Of a stretch of DNA of 64,000 bases, positions 27,218 to 35,551 are shown one piece after another (position 1 is the stretch's first letter; each line of letters starts with the position of its first letter). The DNA comes from CATQHB01 sp965262595. GTDB lineage: Bacteria; Chloroflexota; Dehalococcoidia; Lucifugimonadales; UBA3495. The stretch spans positions 1,736,001-1,800,000 of the forward strand of contig OZ253548.1 of NCBI GenBank assembly GCA_965262595.1. The letters are read 5' to 3'. A program made the position numbers and the translations under genes. The notes beneath the pieces are model-generated. The model was not told the origin of the DNA, ran no database searches, and saw only the letters and a program-made list of their open reading frames with translations.

Positions 27218-27901
27218 CTACGGACTTTGGGTGAGAGCTTCCAGCTTATTAATCCATTCTGCAAAATGCTGGCACTTCATTCGCAGAGTGGGCAACCCTA
27301 TCCTCTCGGCTACTATCGGACCGGATGATGCTTTGTCGGATTCATACTCCGGTATTTCTCCGATTATTCGCCTAGACGGCGCAGTTTCGTTCCCATCGTT
27401 GATTAGCTCAGGGTTAGATTGCTCGGCAGCTTGGGCGAGCCTCCCGATTCCTGCGGAATGCCGGTTGAACCGCTCTTCAAGTTTTTGGGGGTCGCAAAAC
27501 AATAGCGCTTCAAATTCGTGAAGTTGGAGATAAGGAACGAACCGCTGGTCGGATATGTCCTCCCCCAAAGCATCCTCGAGAAGCCGAACGCGGGCATAGG
27601 GATCGTGCTCCTGTCTGGCATCTTCGTAACCAGGGAAATCTCCGGGCAGGGCGTAAAGGTCGAACATGGTTGTGAAACGCGCATCGGGGTTTTGGTCTTC
27701 CTTCATCCAACGCTCAATGTCCCTCTTTGCCTTGGTATAATCCCTTATACCTCCACTGTATTTTCGGCCACGCGACCGGCTCGTCTCAACACACCGGGCG
27801 GCAACCCAGATGGAGCGGTCGGCCAGGTGCGGACGCAGGATGTTCTCCACGAACCGGCGTTCCGTTGGTCCTTCCACTACGAAATGCAATCTTACGGGCA
27901 T
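27218..27901 (-). CDS. DUF4276 (TOPRIM-like) protein paired with AAA ATPase
   Basis: 227 residues starting at an ATG that shares one base with the ATPase stop codon (TGATG). The N-terminal LHFVVEGPTERRFVE carries the TOPRIM-like Glu, and TMFDLYALPGDFPG supplies the acidic metal site; both are DUF4276 hallmarks. QLHEFEALLFCDP is also typical. DUF4276 proteins are usually encoded with an OLD-like ATPase and are predicted nucleases or nucleotidyl-transfer enzymes. The overlap makes it the direct partner of the ATPase, inside a type I restriction operon. Confidence 0.85.
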   Translation of the reverse strand: MPVRLHFVVEGPTERRFVENILRPHLADRSIWVAARCVETSRSRGRKYSGGIRDYTKAKRDIERWMKEDQNPDARFTTMFDLYALPGDFPGYEDARQEHDPYARVRLLEDALGEDISDQRFVPYLQLHEFEALLFCDPQKLEERFNRHSAGIGRLAQAAEQSNPELINDGNETAPSRRIIGEIPEYESDKASSGPIVAERIGLPTLRMKCQHFAEWINKLEALTQSP

Positions 27902-29007
27902 CAGGGTTGTCCACCCAGCACATTCTTTTCCCACAATTCCGATAGCGAATAGTCTTCCAACCACTCCTCCAGCTTTTCGGAATCGAGATGCCTGAATACC
28001 GATTGCCGACCTTCGCGCTCGACCACCACAATGTCTTCAGTCTCAAAACAATCTACTAGTGCCGTTGATTGGGTAGCCACTATCACTTGAATACTTTTTG
28101 ACACCGCGCCTATCAACCCGCCTACCACAGTTATGGCGTAGGGATGCAGGCCCAACTCCGGCTCGTCGAGAATCAGGACGTCCGGCAGAGTTTCTTCCGG
28201 TTGCAGGAGGAGTGATACCAGGGCAATTACTCGCAACATACCATCCGATGCCTGCGAAGCGTCAAATACTTGGTCGCTACCTCGCTCCCTCCAAGCCAAC
28301 AACATATGCCCGTAGTCGTTCACCAGCTCGAAGTCGGAGAAGAACGGTAGAATCAATCGGATATTATCCACGATGCGGCGGTAGTGCCAACTTTCCCGCT
28401 CTCTCAGACGGAATAGAAACGGGGCTACATTTCCCGCGTCTTCTTTCAAGTAACGGCTGTCGTTCACTGCCCACTTGCCTCGGATACGGGCATTGTCTGC
28501 CGTGTTGTGAAATTGATAAACGATGATTCTTTGCAGGATGTCTCGTATAACGCGAGCAGTGGTGTCCTCGGTTGCTTTCTCCATCAGGGCCGGGCCACGA
28601 TGTCCGGCTCCCGCAGAAGTCCACGGAGATGGTGACCCGTAACCTCGCCTTGAAAAACGGTAGCTTTCGTCGGCGAATATCAAGGTATCGCCGGCGGCGA
28701 AAACCAAGCGGAAGAAATACTGGTTCTGCCCTGCATCGGACTGAATCGTCAACTCGGCTTCAATCTCCCTTGTCATACCTGGCCCGTCGTGCAGCAACTT
28801 GCCGGCACCTCCTTGCTGACCCACGAAAATCTGGAGGTTGCCTTGGTCTGCCAACATCCAACTCATCATGCGGAAGAAGGAGACAAAGTTTGACTTACCC
28901 GCACCGTTGGGTCCAATGAGGACCGTGAGCGGGCGAGGCTGGAAGCTTTCCAGTTCCTGGATTGTCTTGAATCCTCTCAGGGTTATTGACTCAAGCCTGC
29001 TTCTCAT
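27901..29007 (-). CDS. OLD/RecF-like AAA ATPase (AAA_21 type)
   Basis: 368 residues. The N-terminal LRGFKTIQELESFQ then TVLIGPNGAGKSN (Walker A, about 29-42) and the C-terminal ABC-type signature region with Walker B DVLILDEPELGLHPYAI mark an AAA_21/OLD-like ATPase. IVATQSTALVD follows as the H-loop-like switch with Gln replacing His. It overlaps hsdS by 4 nt (ATGA) and the DUF4276 gene by 1 nt. ATPase-TOPRIM pairs act in PARIS, Gabija and OLD systems as phage sensors; here the pair is embedded between specificity and restriction genes. Confidence 0.9.
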   Translation of the reverse strand: MRSRLESITLRGFKTIQELESFQPRPLTVLIGPNGAGKSNFVSFFRMMSWMLADQGNLQIFVGQQGGAGKLLHDGPGMTREIEAELTIQSDAGQNQYFFRLVFAAGDTLIFADESYRFSRRGYGSPSPWTSAGAGHRGPALMEKATEDTTARVIRDILQRIIVYQFHNTADNARIRGKWAVNDSRYLKEDAGNVAPFLFRLRERESWHYRRIVDNIRLILPFFSDFELVNDYGHMLLAWRERGSDQVFDASQASDGMLRVIALVSLLLQPEETLPDVLILDEPELGLHPYAITVVGGLIGAVSKSIQVIVATQSTALVDCFETEDIVVVEREGRQSVFRHLDSEKLEEWLEDYSLSELWEKNVLGGQP

Positions 29008-30440
29008 AACTCTCCCTCTCCCGCCATAAGGCCGTCGCCTGGGATGTACTGCTGCCAGTCTTCTTCCGGTTCCTCGATTTCCTCCGGCAACTGCTCTGCC
29101 GCCGCCCGCACGTCCAGCTTACCGGTAACCACGTCGGCAATCAGGCAGGCGCGGTACTCTTCCAGCAACTCGATCTGGCGGCGGGCACGGGCGATGGCGC
29201 TGTCAATGTCGGCAGTGGCCTCGACTAGGTGGGCCACAATGGCGGCTTGCTCGGCTTGGGGCGGGACAATTACGCTAAACTTGCGTATAGATTGTAGGGT
29301 TAGACCTTCCCGTGATGCACCACTTTGCTCGAACTGAATTTCGCGCTGCAGGGCTGGGATAGACAAGTATGCGGCCAGAAATCTGGAAAGCAAGTATCCT
29401 TGATTGGGACGGATAATGCAAACGTGCTGGTTGACGTTACCTTCGTCGAAGTCGTCAGGAACCGAACAAGTGCGTCCGATAGATGCGCCCGTGATGTTAA
29501 GCAGCACGTCACCCGGTTCCACATGGGAACCAGAGAGTTCCCGATGGAGACTCGGTGCTATTCGCGCTACATTCTGTATTCTTAGCCCATCGAAGTGGAT
29601 ATTCTGGCTTCGTAAGAATGGAATACCGTCCTCTTGATAAACGGTTGCCCCGCCGCGAGGGGTAATCCCGCTTCCAAATTTAGTTGCCAGAAATCCAAGC
29701 CGCCGCACCTCCCAATGCTCCGGCACGTCGCCCAGCCACTCCACGCCGGAGGGCTTGAGGCGGACGTTGGAGTCGAGGCCGCGGGTGACGGCCCGGTTGA
29801 TGATGGCCTGCTTCTCCTCCTCCAGCAGGGCGATGAGCTTACGTTTGGCGATCACGTAGTGCCGTATGCGCCGGTCGGCATGGTCCAGGTAGCGGACGAT
29901 AGCGCGCTGCTCAAGGATGGGTGGGAGGGGAAGCCACAGATATTTAAGCTGACCGCTGTAGATGTGCATGATAGTAATGCCGCGCCCCATCAGGGATTTC
30001 TGCGTTTGTGCAGCATGGCAATCCAGTGCGTAGCCCGCAAACTTGGGTTCCATTGGGACTGTTGGCCGGAATATGATCAAGTCGCCGCCGCAGAGAACTT
30101 GAGTGTGTATTAAATTGACTGCGGACTTGCCAATTTCCTCAATCGTCTCCCCTGACGTAGGGAATAGAACGTCGCCTCTATCGATCGGGGTATAGGTGCT
30201 TGCTTTTGCCGGTGAAATGTAGCTCCGGGTTTGGCTTATGAAGTATTTGTGCGTCGTGTAGAGGTCTCCATATCTGACACAGGGTATCCCATCGGGAACT
30301 TCGTCATCTTTCGTTCCCCCAGAGCCTTTGGAGAAGACGCCAATCCTTCCAAGCTGGACAACATCCCAATGCTCCGGCACGTCGCCAAGCCACGGGACGC
30401 CGGAGGGCTTGTAGGCGGGGTAGGGGCGGGGGGTGGTCAT
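29004..30440 (-). CDS. hsdS: Type I restriction-modification specificity subunit HsdS
   Basis: 478 residues with two target-recognition domains. Each is preceded by the same phrase, YKPSGVPWLGDVPEHWDVVQL near residue 10 and LKPSGVEWLGDVPEHWEVRRL near residue 235, and each is followed by a conserved helix (LLEEEKQAIINRAVTRGLD and LLEEYRACLIADVVTGKLD). Two TRDs define a bipartite recognition site. I start it at the ATG at 30440; an upstream TTG extension would overlap the Nmad2 gene and looks non-coding. The acidic C-terminal tail overlaps the ATPase start. Confidence 0.93.
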   Translation of the reverse strand: MTTPRPYPAYKPSGVPWLGDVPEHWDVVQLGRIGVFSKGSGGTKDDEVPDGIPCVRYGDLYTTHKYFISQTRSYISPAKASTYTPIDRGDVLFPTSGETIEEIGKSAVNLIHTQVLCGGDLIIFRPTVPMEPKFAGYALDCHAAQTQKSLMGRGITIMHIYSGQLKYLWLPLPPILEQRAIVRYLDHADRRIRHYVIAKRKLIALLEEEKQAIINRAVTRGLDSNVRLKPSGVEWLGDVPEHWEVRRLGFLATKFGSGITPRGGATVYQEDGIPFLRSQNIHFDGLRIQNVARIAPSLHRELSGSHVEPGDVLLNITGASIGRTCSVPDDFDEGNVNQHVCIIRPNQGYLLSRFLAAYLSIPALQREIQFEQSGASREGLTLQSIRKFSVIVPPQAEQAAIVAHLVEATADIDSAIARARRQIELLEEYRACLIADVVTGKLDVRAAAEQLPEEIEEPEEDWQQYIPGDGLMAGEGEL

Positions 30441-30448
30441 GGCGACTC

Positions 30449-31048
30449 TCACTTCCAATCCAATGGGTCGCCAACACAGCCCTGGGAATTTAAGCCGCGA
30501 ATCCAGTTGACAAAATCTTGCACGACGGCCTCGGTGAAATTGCATAGATAGTTGCGCCCGGTATGGCAGATGTTCTTACCCTGGAAAAGAGGAATTTCTG
30601 GCCCATTGCCACCCCAATAAACAAAGTCTTCACCGATGAGTACCCTATTTGATTTGGTATCGTGGTCAATATTGGCCTGATTGTGCTTGCCATGTTCAAG
30701 GCTGTGATGGGAATCCATTTGCGACCACTGTCCGATATGCGAGTCCCGATGATAAATGTTGTCTCCGAAAGCCTGCTTTAAGCTTCCATGCAGATCAGGG
30801 CGTTTTGGGCGGAAACGAGGGTCTTGCCAGTATTGGTCAAAGGACATGGCTTCACTTACCTGCATGGCGTACACAATGCTGCCGTGTCTTCCGTTACTCT
30901 TGGACCCGGTTCCGACTACCCAATCGCCTATCGCTACCCGTTCACGTATGTTAGGCATACAAGTCGCCAAAGTGCAGAATCCATAAAATGGATTCGGCGC
31001 AAACCCGTAGTCCCTCGCAACGATATACGAATATAACTTTGGAGGCAT
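30449..31048 (-). CDS. Nmad2 (nucleotide-modification-associated domain 2) protein
   Basis: 199 residues from the ATG at 31048. The opening LYSYIVARDYGFAPNPFYGF and CTLATCMPNIRERVAIGDWV, then GTGSK and IVYAMQVSEAMSFDQYWQDP, are the Nmad2 signature (PF18753). Nmad domains were predicted by comparative genomics to read or process modified bases in phage and restriction contexts; biochemical function is not established to my knowledge. It lies 5 bp after a TIR-like gene and 8 bp before hsdS, so it belongs to the restriction operon. Confidence 0.82.
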   Translation of the reverse strand: MPPKLYSYIVARDYGFAPNPFYGFCTLATCMPNIRERVAIGDWVVGTGSKSNGRHGSIVYAMQVSEAMSFDQYWQDPRFRPKRPDLHGSLKQAFGDNIYHRDSHIGQWSQMDSHHSLEHGKHNQANIDHDTKSNRVLIGEDFVYWGGNGPEIPLFQGKNICHTGRNYLCNFTEAVVQDFVNWIRGLNSQGCVGDPLDWK

Positions 31049-31053
31049 TGGTA

Positions 31054-31530
31054 TCAACGGCAGGAGTGCCGCGGGATGTTTTGGTAGTCCCATTCTGAAC
31101 CGTCCTGCTTACGCCATTGGTCTGAATCGCCATTAATGGCGTCCACGATGCTTTCCCCGTTCCAACCGACGACAGCATCCGCGTATCGTTTCAGAGCCTC
31201 CGGCAGTTCGCAGTCTTTTTCACCCCATGCCCACACTCCAACAATCCGTTTTCCTTCCCGGTGAGCGCATTCGATTTCCCAATTTACCCAATCGCTGTTT
31301 TTGGTCTCAGGGGAAATGTACACCATAAGGACGCTGGCCCATTCTATGCGGGGCTTAAGTATGTCGTACTTGATGTATTCCTCATTACTGGCCCCGTTGA
31401 ATTTGCCGGTAGTGATTGAACCGTCACGGCAAATCATCCCATGCCGCGCCACCAAGTCCTTTAGACGGGGCAGACCTTCGTCGTCCTCGTGTTTGTGGCT
31501 AATAAAGACGTTTCGTAGGTCTTGCGCCAT
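31054..31530 (-). CDS. TIR-like (MTH538/DUF1863-type) protein, second of two in the operon
   Basis: 158 residues. RNVFISHKHEDDEGLPRLKD opens a TIR-like flavodoxin fold; ASVLMVYISPETKNSDWVNW and EIECAHREGKRIVGVWAWG are the matching central strands. The catalytic Glu of NADase TIRs is plausibly in NWEIECA. Proteins of this type include Thoeris ThsB, which makes a cyclic-ADP-ribose signal on infection. GGGAGGAG lies 7 nt before the ATG. It follows the membrane protein by 32 bp and precedes Nmad2 by 5 bp. Confidence 0.82.
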   Translation of the reverse strand: MAQDLRNVFISHKHEDDEGLPRLKDLVARHGMICRDGSITTGKFNGASNEEYIKYDILKPRIEWASVLMVYISPETKNSDWVNWEIECAHREGKRIVGVWAWGEKDCELPEALKRYADAVVGWNGESIVDAINGDSDQWRKQDGSEWDYQNIPRHSCR

Positions 31531-31562
31531 AATCACACTCCTCCCGCAGCTATCTGTGCGAC

Positions 31563-32003
31563 TTAAGGAATTATCAGCAGCCAGGCCAGCGCTATGGTGG
31601 CTGCCACCAAGGGATAGAACAGCCAAATGGAAACGGAACCCAGGCACCGCGCTACCAGTGACAACCCCATGCCCACCGGCCTAACCGTGTAAATGTCCCG
31701 TAGGGTCAACTCTCCTTGGTGCAGCCTGTTCACGAACCCGCCGTAGGAATTCCTGAATGCCCGCTCTAGGGCCAGATAGTATGCGTCAAGCACCAGAAAG
31801 AGCAGGGTCGGGATCAGGGCTATCAGCGCATGGCGAGGCTCACCCGTCCGCGCCACCAACACCAGCGTTGCAGCAACGAGGGTAACGCACCAGACCTTGC
31901 AGTAGCGGCTGTTCTCGGCCATTCGCGTAATAGCGCCCTGCATGATCTCCAGGTGTTTCTGAACAGCGGAGGATTCGTGATTTAGTTGCAGCGGCTCAGT
32001 CAT
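31563..32003 (-). CDS. Multi-span membrane protein between two TIR-like genes
   Basis: 146 residues with hydrophobic segments at about 37-52, 58-79 and 115-146 (the last long enough for one or two passes), giving three or four membrane spans. The phrase LVLDAYYLALERAFRNSYGG in the cytosolic loop occurs in small membrane proteins I associate with TIR and SMODS effector neighbourhoods. There is no enzyme motif. Its place between two TIR-like genes suggests a membrane-disrupting effector opened by a TIR-made signal; this is inference. Confidence 0.7.
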   Translation of the reverse strand: MTEPLQLNHESSAVQKHLEIMQGAITRMAENSRYCKVWCVTLVAATLVLVARTGEPRHALIALIPTLLFLVLDAYYLALERAFRNSYGGFVNRLHQGELTLRDIYTVRPVGMGLSLVARCLGSVSIWLFYPLVAATIALAWLLIIP

Positions 32004-32043
32004 CCGGTTGCCTCACGGCGTTCGTCAGGAATGTTCAGCCCCT

Positions 32044-32424
32044 CTAATTCACTATCTTGTCTAACTCAGCATTGATGCTTTTCCATCTCCACGGAATTGG
32101 CTCTCCAAGACGGGTTAGCCCATTATACGGCCTGCCCTGGGGCCTCACTTGGATGATAGGCTTCCCAAAGCTGCGGGCCATGTCCGTTTCCACGATGACC
32201 CCGGGGGCGTTTTGGGTGTCCTGGCCAATCAGGACGACTACGACGTCACATCGGCGTACGGCGTTCCTTGCTTTGTTTTTCCAGGCCTCGTCCGGATACG
32301 ATTCATGGAGCGAATGGTCGCGAATGCGATGACTGGTCTCTTGCTTGGCCTGCTCGTAAAAGTTGTCCTGGAGGTCTTTGTCTTTGTCGAACTCGAAACT
32401 CACGAAAATATTGAGAGTGGGCAT
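32044..32424 (-). CDS. TIR-like (MTH538/DUF1863-type) protein, first of two in the operon
   Basis: 126 residues from the ATG at 32424, with AAGGAG 5 nt upstream. LNIFVSFEFDKDKDLQDNFY opens the fold, RNAVRRCDVVVVLIGQDTQ is the central strand, and GVIVETDMARSFGKPIIQV carries a candidate catalytic Glu. It is ThsB-like in length and layout and differs clearly from the second TIR-like protein of the operon, so the two may have different roles. hsdM ends 70 bp upstream. Confidence 0.8.
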   Translation of the reverse strand: MPTLNIFVSFEFDKDKDLQDNFYEQAKQETSHRIRDHSLHESYPDEAWKNKARNAVRRCDVVVVLIGQDTQNAPGVIVETDMARSFGKPIIQVRPQGRPYNGLTRLGEPIPWRWKSINAELDKIVN

Positions 32425-32494
32425 AGATTCTCCTTTGTCAGATTCGCCTGCCATGACCTTTCTTCTATACGTTGCTGAAAATGCACCCGCCTCG

Positions 32495-34609
32495 TCATCC
32501 AACAATCTCTGCCAGCACCCCCTCCGTCTCCCGCTCCAAAGCTAGGATGTCAGCCCGTATCTCCTCCAGAGGGCGCATGGGCTGGGGCTTGTAGAAGTGG
32601 CGGGTGAAGCTGATTTCGTAACCGACTTTGACGGTTCCGGGGACATACCAGGCGTCGGGGGCGTAGGGCAACACTTCGTTGCAAATAAAGTCTTCGATAC
32701 CGCCCTCGTGTAGCAAGGGTATCTGCTCTGTGTCCCTGAGTTCGGAGTCCGGCTCATACTCCACCACGGTGCTCTGGCCGTCCACGACAGCTTCGATCAG
32801 TCCGCGGATCGGGTCCGGTTCCACCGTGTCCGGCTTGTGAGTCTTCTTGATAACCGGCGCGGCGGCCTCTTCCCGGGATGCAAAGGCCATCTGCAACAGG
32901 TTCTTCCGCTTGGCCGTCAACTTGATGCCATGCGCGGAGGCATCCGCCACAACGACTCCCATGAATGAATTGAAGTCGGGGTGAGGTCCCGCACCCATCA
33001 CTGTCGCCACCCGATCAATGACGTTGGCGAGCGGCTCTTCCTTTGCGTCACAACAGGCGGCTCGGAAGCGCTGGCAACGGTCCGGCGATAGATTGACGGT
33101 TAGCCTCAGCGGACGCTCCACCGTAACCTTCCAGTAACCGAAGGCTTCGTTGGGAAATATCTTGGATTGCTCCGATTCCTCGAAGCACAGGAAGGCGTCG
33201 CAAATGCGATGGATGTCTTCTTCCGACAGTTCGCAGTTCTTGCTGCCCAGGTTCCGGCGCAGCGGCGTATGCCACCGGGTGGCGTCGATGAGCTGCACCT
33301 TGCCCTTGCGATGCTCCGCCTTGCGGTTGCTGAGAACCCAAATGTATGTGGCGATGCCGGTGTTGTAGAACATATTGAGGGGCAGGGCGACGATGGCCTC
33401 CAGCCAGTCGTTTTCGATGATCCACCGGCGGATGTTGCTCTCGCCCTGGCCGGCGTCGCCGGTAAATAGGGAACTGCCGTTGTGAACTTCGGCGATGCGA
33501 CTGCCGAGCGGGGTGTTCCGTTTCATCTTACTGAGCATATTTGCCAGGAACATCATCTGGCCGTCGCTGGAGCGGGTGATGAGAGAGTAATCCGGGTCGC
33601 CGCCGTGCTCCGTGACGAAGCGATGGTCCTTGACGCCGCTCCGTCCGCCAAGGCGCTCCATGTCGCCCTTCCAACTCTTGCCGTAGGGCGGGTTGGAAAG
33701 CATGAAGTCGAATTCATGGGCGGGAAAGGCGTCGGCGGACAGGGTTGAGCCGTACTGCATATTGTCGGCTTCATTACCCTCGCCCTTTAAGATAAGGTCG
33801 GCCTTGCTGATGGCGTAGGTCTCCGGGTTCACTTCCTGCCCATACAGGTGCACGGAGACTTCCTTGCCCCGCTCGCCGGCGAGTTGGGTCAGGGTCTCTT
33901 CCGCTACCGTGATCATCCCACCGGTTCCGCAGGCGCCGTCATAGACCAGGTATGTCCCCGACTGCACTGCATCGGCGACCGGCAGGAACACCAGTCGCGC
34001 CATTAGCTGCACCACGTCCCGCGGGGTGAAGTGCTCTCCGGCCTCTTCGTTGTTCTCCTCGTTGAACCGCCGGATGAGTTCCTCGAAGACCGTTCCCATG
34101 CCGTGGTTGTCCAGCCCTTCCAGCCGCACCGAGCCGTCGCCGTTCTTGATTGGCTTGGGGCTGAGGTTGACCGAGCTGTCCAGGAACTTTTCCAGCAGGA
34201 ATCCCAGCACGTCCGCTTCCACCAGTGTCGGTATCTGGTTGCGGAACCGGAACTTCTCCAGAACCTCCTGCACGTTGGGGGAGAAACCGTCGAGGTACGC
34301 CTCAAAGTCCGCTCGCAATTGCTGTTGACGGGAGCGCGAAGCGAGGTCGCGGAGCCGGAAGGCCGACGAGTTGTAGAACGCCTCGCCCGAGGCGTGGCGC
34401 AGGGCGGCGTCTTGGTTTGTTATGCCGGCGGCATCCAACTGATCCTTCATCCGGAGCACTGCCTCCTTGGTGGGTTCCAAAACAGCATCCAAGCGCCGGA
34501 TGACTGTCATCGGCAGTATGACGTCGCGGTACTTCCCCCGGACATAGACATCCCGAAGCACGTCGTCGGCAATCCCCCATATAAAGCTGCTAATGTTCAG
34601 GGCGCTCAT
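32495..34609 (-). CDS. hsdM: Type I restriction-modification N6-adenine methyltransferase HsdM
   Basis: 704 residues, longer than typical HsdM (about 500) because of a C-terminal extension of roughly 180 residues. An HsdM_N helical domain (1-150) is followed by the SAM motif DGACGTGGM (224-232) and the catalytic NPPY (306-309). HsdM methylates the target sequence chosen by HsdS and forms the core of the restriction complex. It is the second gene of the operon, 16 bp after the XRE regulator, and is separated from hsdS by four accessory genes. Confidence 0.95.
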   Translation of the reverse strand: MSALNISSFIWGIADDVLRDVYVRGKYRDVILPMTVIRRLDAVLEPTKEAVLRMKDQLDAAGITNQDAALRHASGEAFYNSSAFRLRDLASRSRQQQLRADFEAYLDGFSPNVQEVLEKFRFRNQIPTLVEADVLGFLLEKFLDSSVNLSPKPIKNGDGSVRLEGLDNHGMGTVFEELIRRFNEENNEEAGEHFTPRDVVQLMARLVFLPVADAVQSGTYLVYDGACGTGGMITVAEETLTQLAGERGKEVSVHLYGQEVNPETYAISKADLILKGEGNEADNMQYGSTLSADAFPAHEFDFMLSNPPYGKSWKGDMERLGGRSGVKDHRFVTEHGGDPDYSLITRSSDGQMMFLANMLSKMKRNTPLGSRIAEVHNGSSLFTGDAGQGESNIRRWIIENDWLEAIVALPLNMFYNTGIATYIWVLSNRKAEHRKGKVQLIDATRWHTPLRRNLGSKNCELSEEDIHRICDAFLCFEESEQSKIFPNEAFGYWKVTVERPLRLTVNLSPDRCQRFRAACCDAKEEPLANVIDRVATVMGAGPHPDFNSFMGVVVADASAHGIKLTAKRKNLLQMAFASREEAAAPVIKKTHKPDTVEPDPIRGLIEAVVDGQSTVVEYEPDSELRDTEQIPLLHEGGIEDFICNEVLPYAPDAWYVPGTVKVGYEISFTRHFYKPQPMRPLEEIRADILALERETEGVLAEIVG

Positions 34610-34625
34610 TGGTTTCTTCCTCGAT

Positions 34626-34991
34626 TCATGCTGCCCTCTCCGGGCCAGTCATGCTCCTATAGGCCGCCTTGACCATCTGATCCAAGGCGATGGCAGTTTC
34701 CTCGTTCAGTCGAGGGTCTGAGCGAAGAAAATACGAAATCATCGCCAATGGCTCAGGCTCCTTCTTGGGAGGGCCGCCTCTAACGAACCTGTCCACGTCC
34801 AGCCCGGACCAAGCTGACAACGCTGCAAGACTGTCCACGTCTGGGTGCTTGCCCTGGGCGATGCGGGTCAGGGTAGAGGCGCTGACACCGCTTTCCTTCG
34901 CCACCCGTCTCCAGGTGCATTGGCGAGCTTGCCTCTCGCCATCAAGGGCGGCGTAGAAAGCGTTCCCGTCGAATCTCGCCTTCTTTTCCAA
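34626..34991 (-). CDS. XRE-family regulator heading the type I restriction operon
   Basis: 121 residues. The HTH is CTWRRVAKESGVSASTLTRI then AQGKHPDVDSLAALSAW. The C-terminal third is helical and may dimerise. I start it at the TTG at 34991 because AAAGGAG lies about 8 nt upstream. Being first in the operon and facing a promoter with a symmetric operator, it is most likely an autoregulator that sets restriction-modification expression, in the way controller (C) proteins do. Confidence 0.85.
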   Translation of the reverse strand: MEKKARFDGNAFYAALDGERQARQCTWRRVAKESGVSASTLTRIAQGKHPDVDSLAALSAWSGLDVDRFVRGGPPKKEPEPLAMISYFLRSDPRLNEETAIALDQMVKAAYRSMTGPERAA

Positions 34992-35055
34992 GTGCCTCTC
35001 CTTTCGGCGGCTAACTTCAAACCGATTGGGTGAACCGGCGAGAACCCATGATTCG

Positions 35056-35084
35056 ACTATAGCAACGGACAGCTATATTTGCAA
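35056..35084 (-). promoter_or_regulatory. Promoter with overlapping symmetric operator for the restriction operon
   Basis: On the minus strand TTGCAA (35084-35079), a 17-bp spacer and TATAGT (35061-35056) form a good promoter about 65 bp before the regulator start. TATAGC (35058-35063) and GCTATA (35072-35077) are a perfect inverted repeat with 8 bp between, spanning the spacer and the -10. That is where a repressing dimer would block RNA polymerase. Confidence 0.7.
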
Positions 35085-35195
35085 CATCAGTCCGAAAGAA
35101 TGGGCATTGGTTGGGCCGGTTGGTACAAAGGACGAGGATAGGTCGTGCCTCCCCCGGAAGCAGGGCTACGGTGGAATCAAAAATTGCCATCAAGA

Positions 35196-35219
35196 AGGGG
35201 CTGCGCGAACACAGCCCCT
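35196..35219. terminator. Hairpin in the spacer upstream of the restriction operon
   Basis: AGGGGCTG / CAGCCCCT with an 8-nt loop. Minus-strand transcripts from the DUF6602 gene would meet it before the restriction promoter. A T-rich run appears only about 15 nt further on, so terminator function is uncertain. Confidence 0.35.
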
Positions 35220-35375
35220 CTAATCTCAGTGCGCTTGCCAGGTGAATTTCGGGTTGAACCGCCTGCTCGACAGAAAAGCAGGAAGCCTATACTGAAGCAA
35301 AGGCATTTCCGAATCTTGACCCACCCGAAAGGTGAGCAGCGGCCTCGTTCTTAGGGCGCTAACTTGAACCTAATC

Positions 35376-35402
35376 GTAAAAGTTCTTGATTTTATCCAGT
35401 TT
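35376..35402 (+). repeat. IS-end-like direct repeat, copy 1
   Basis: GTAAAAGTTCTTGATTTT followed by ATCCAGTT recurs at 38562-38587 with a single mismatch. The reverse complement begins AACTGGA(T/C)AAAATCAAG, like the ends of IS21-family elements. Copy 2 is beside an istB fragment. Confidence 0.65.
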
Positions 35403-35551
35403 GGTAGCGTACACATTCGGTGATTTGCCAATAAGTAAGCATCCGCCTATTTCTCCTGCCGCTCGAAGAAGAACCCTTGATCATGCTGAATCAGCAGTTT
35501 GGTGCAATAGGTGAGAGACACCGTGGGGCTTAAGTCTTCACCTACTTACCG

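Larger units (their letters stand above)
35085..35551. other. Spacer with hairpin and IS-end-like repeat
   Basis: No gene is seen. The spacer holds a perfect 8-bp hairpin at 35196-35219 and an IS-end-like repeat at 35376-35402. Confidence 0.5.
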
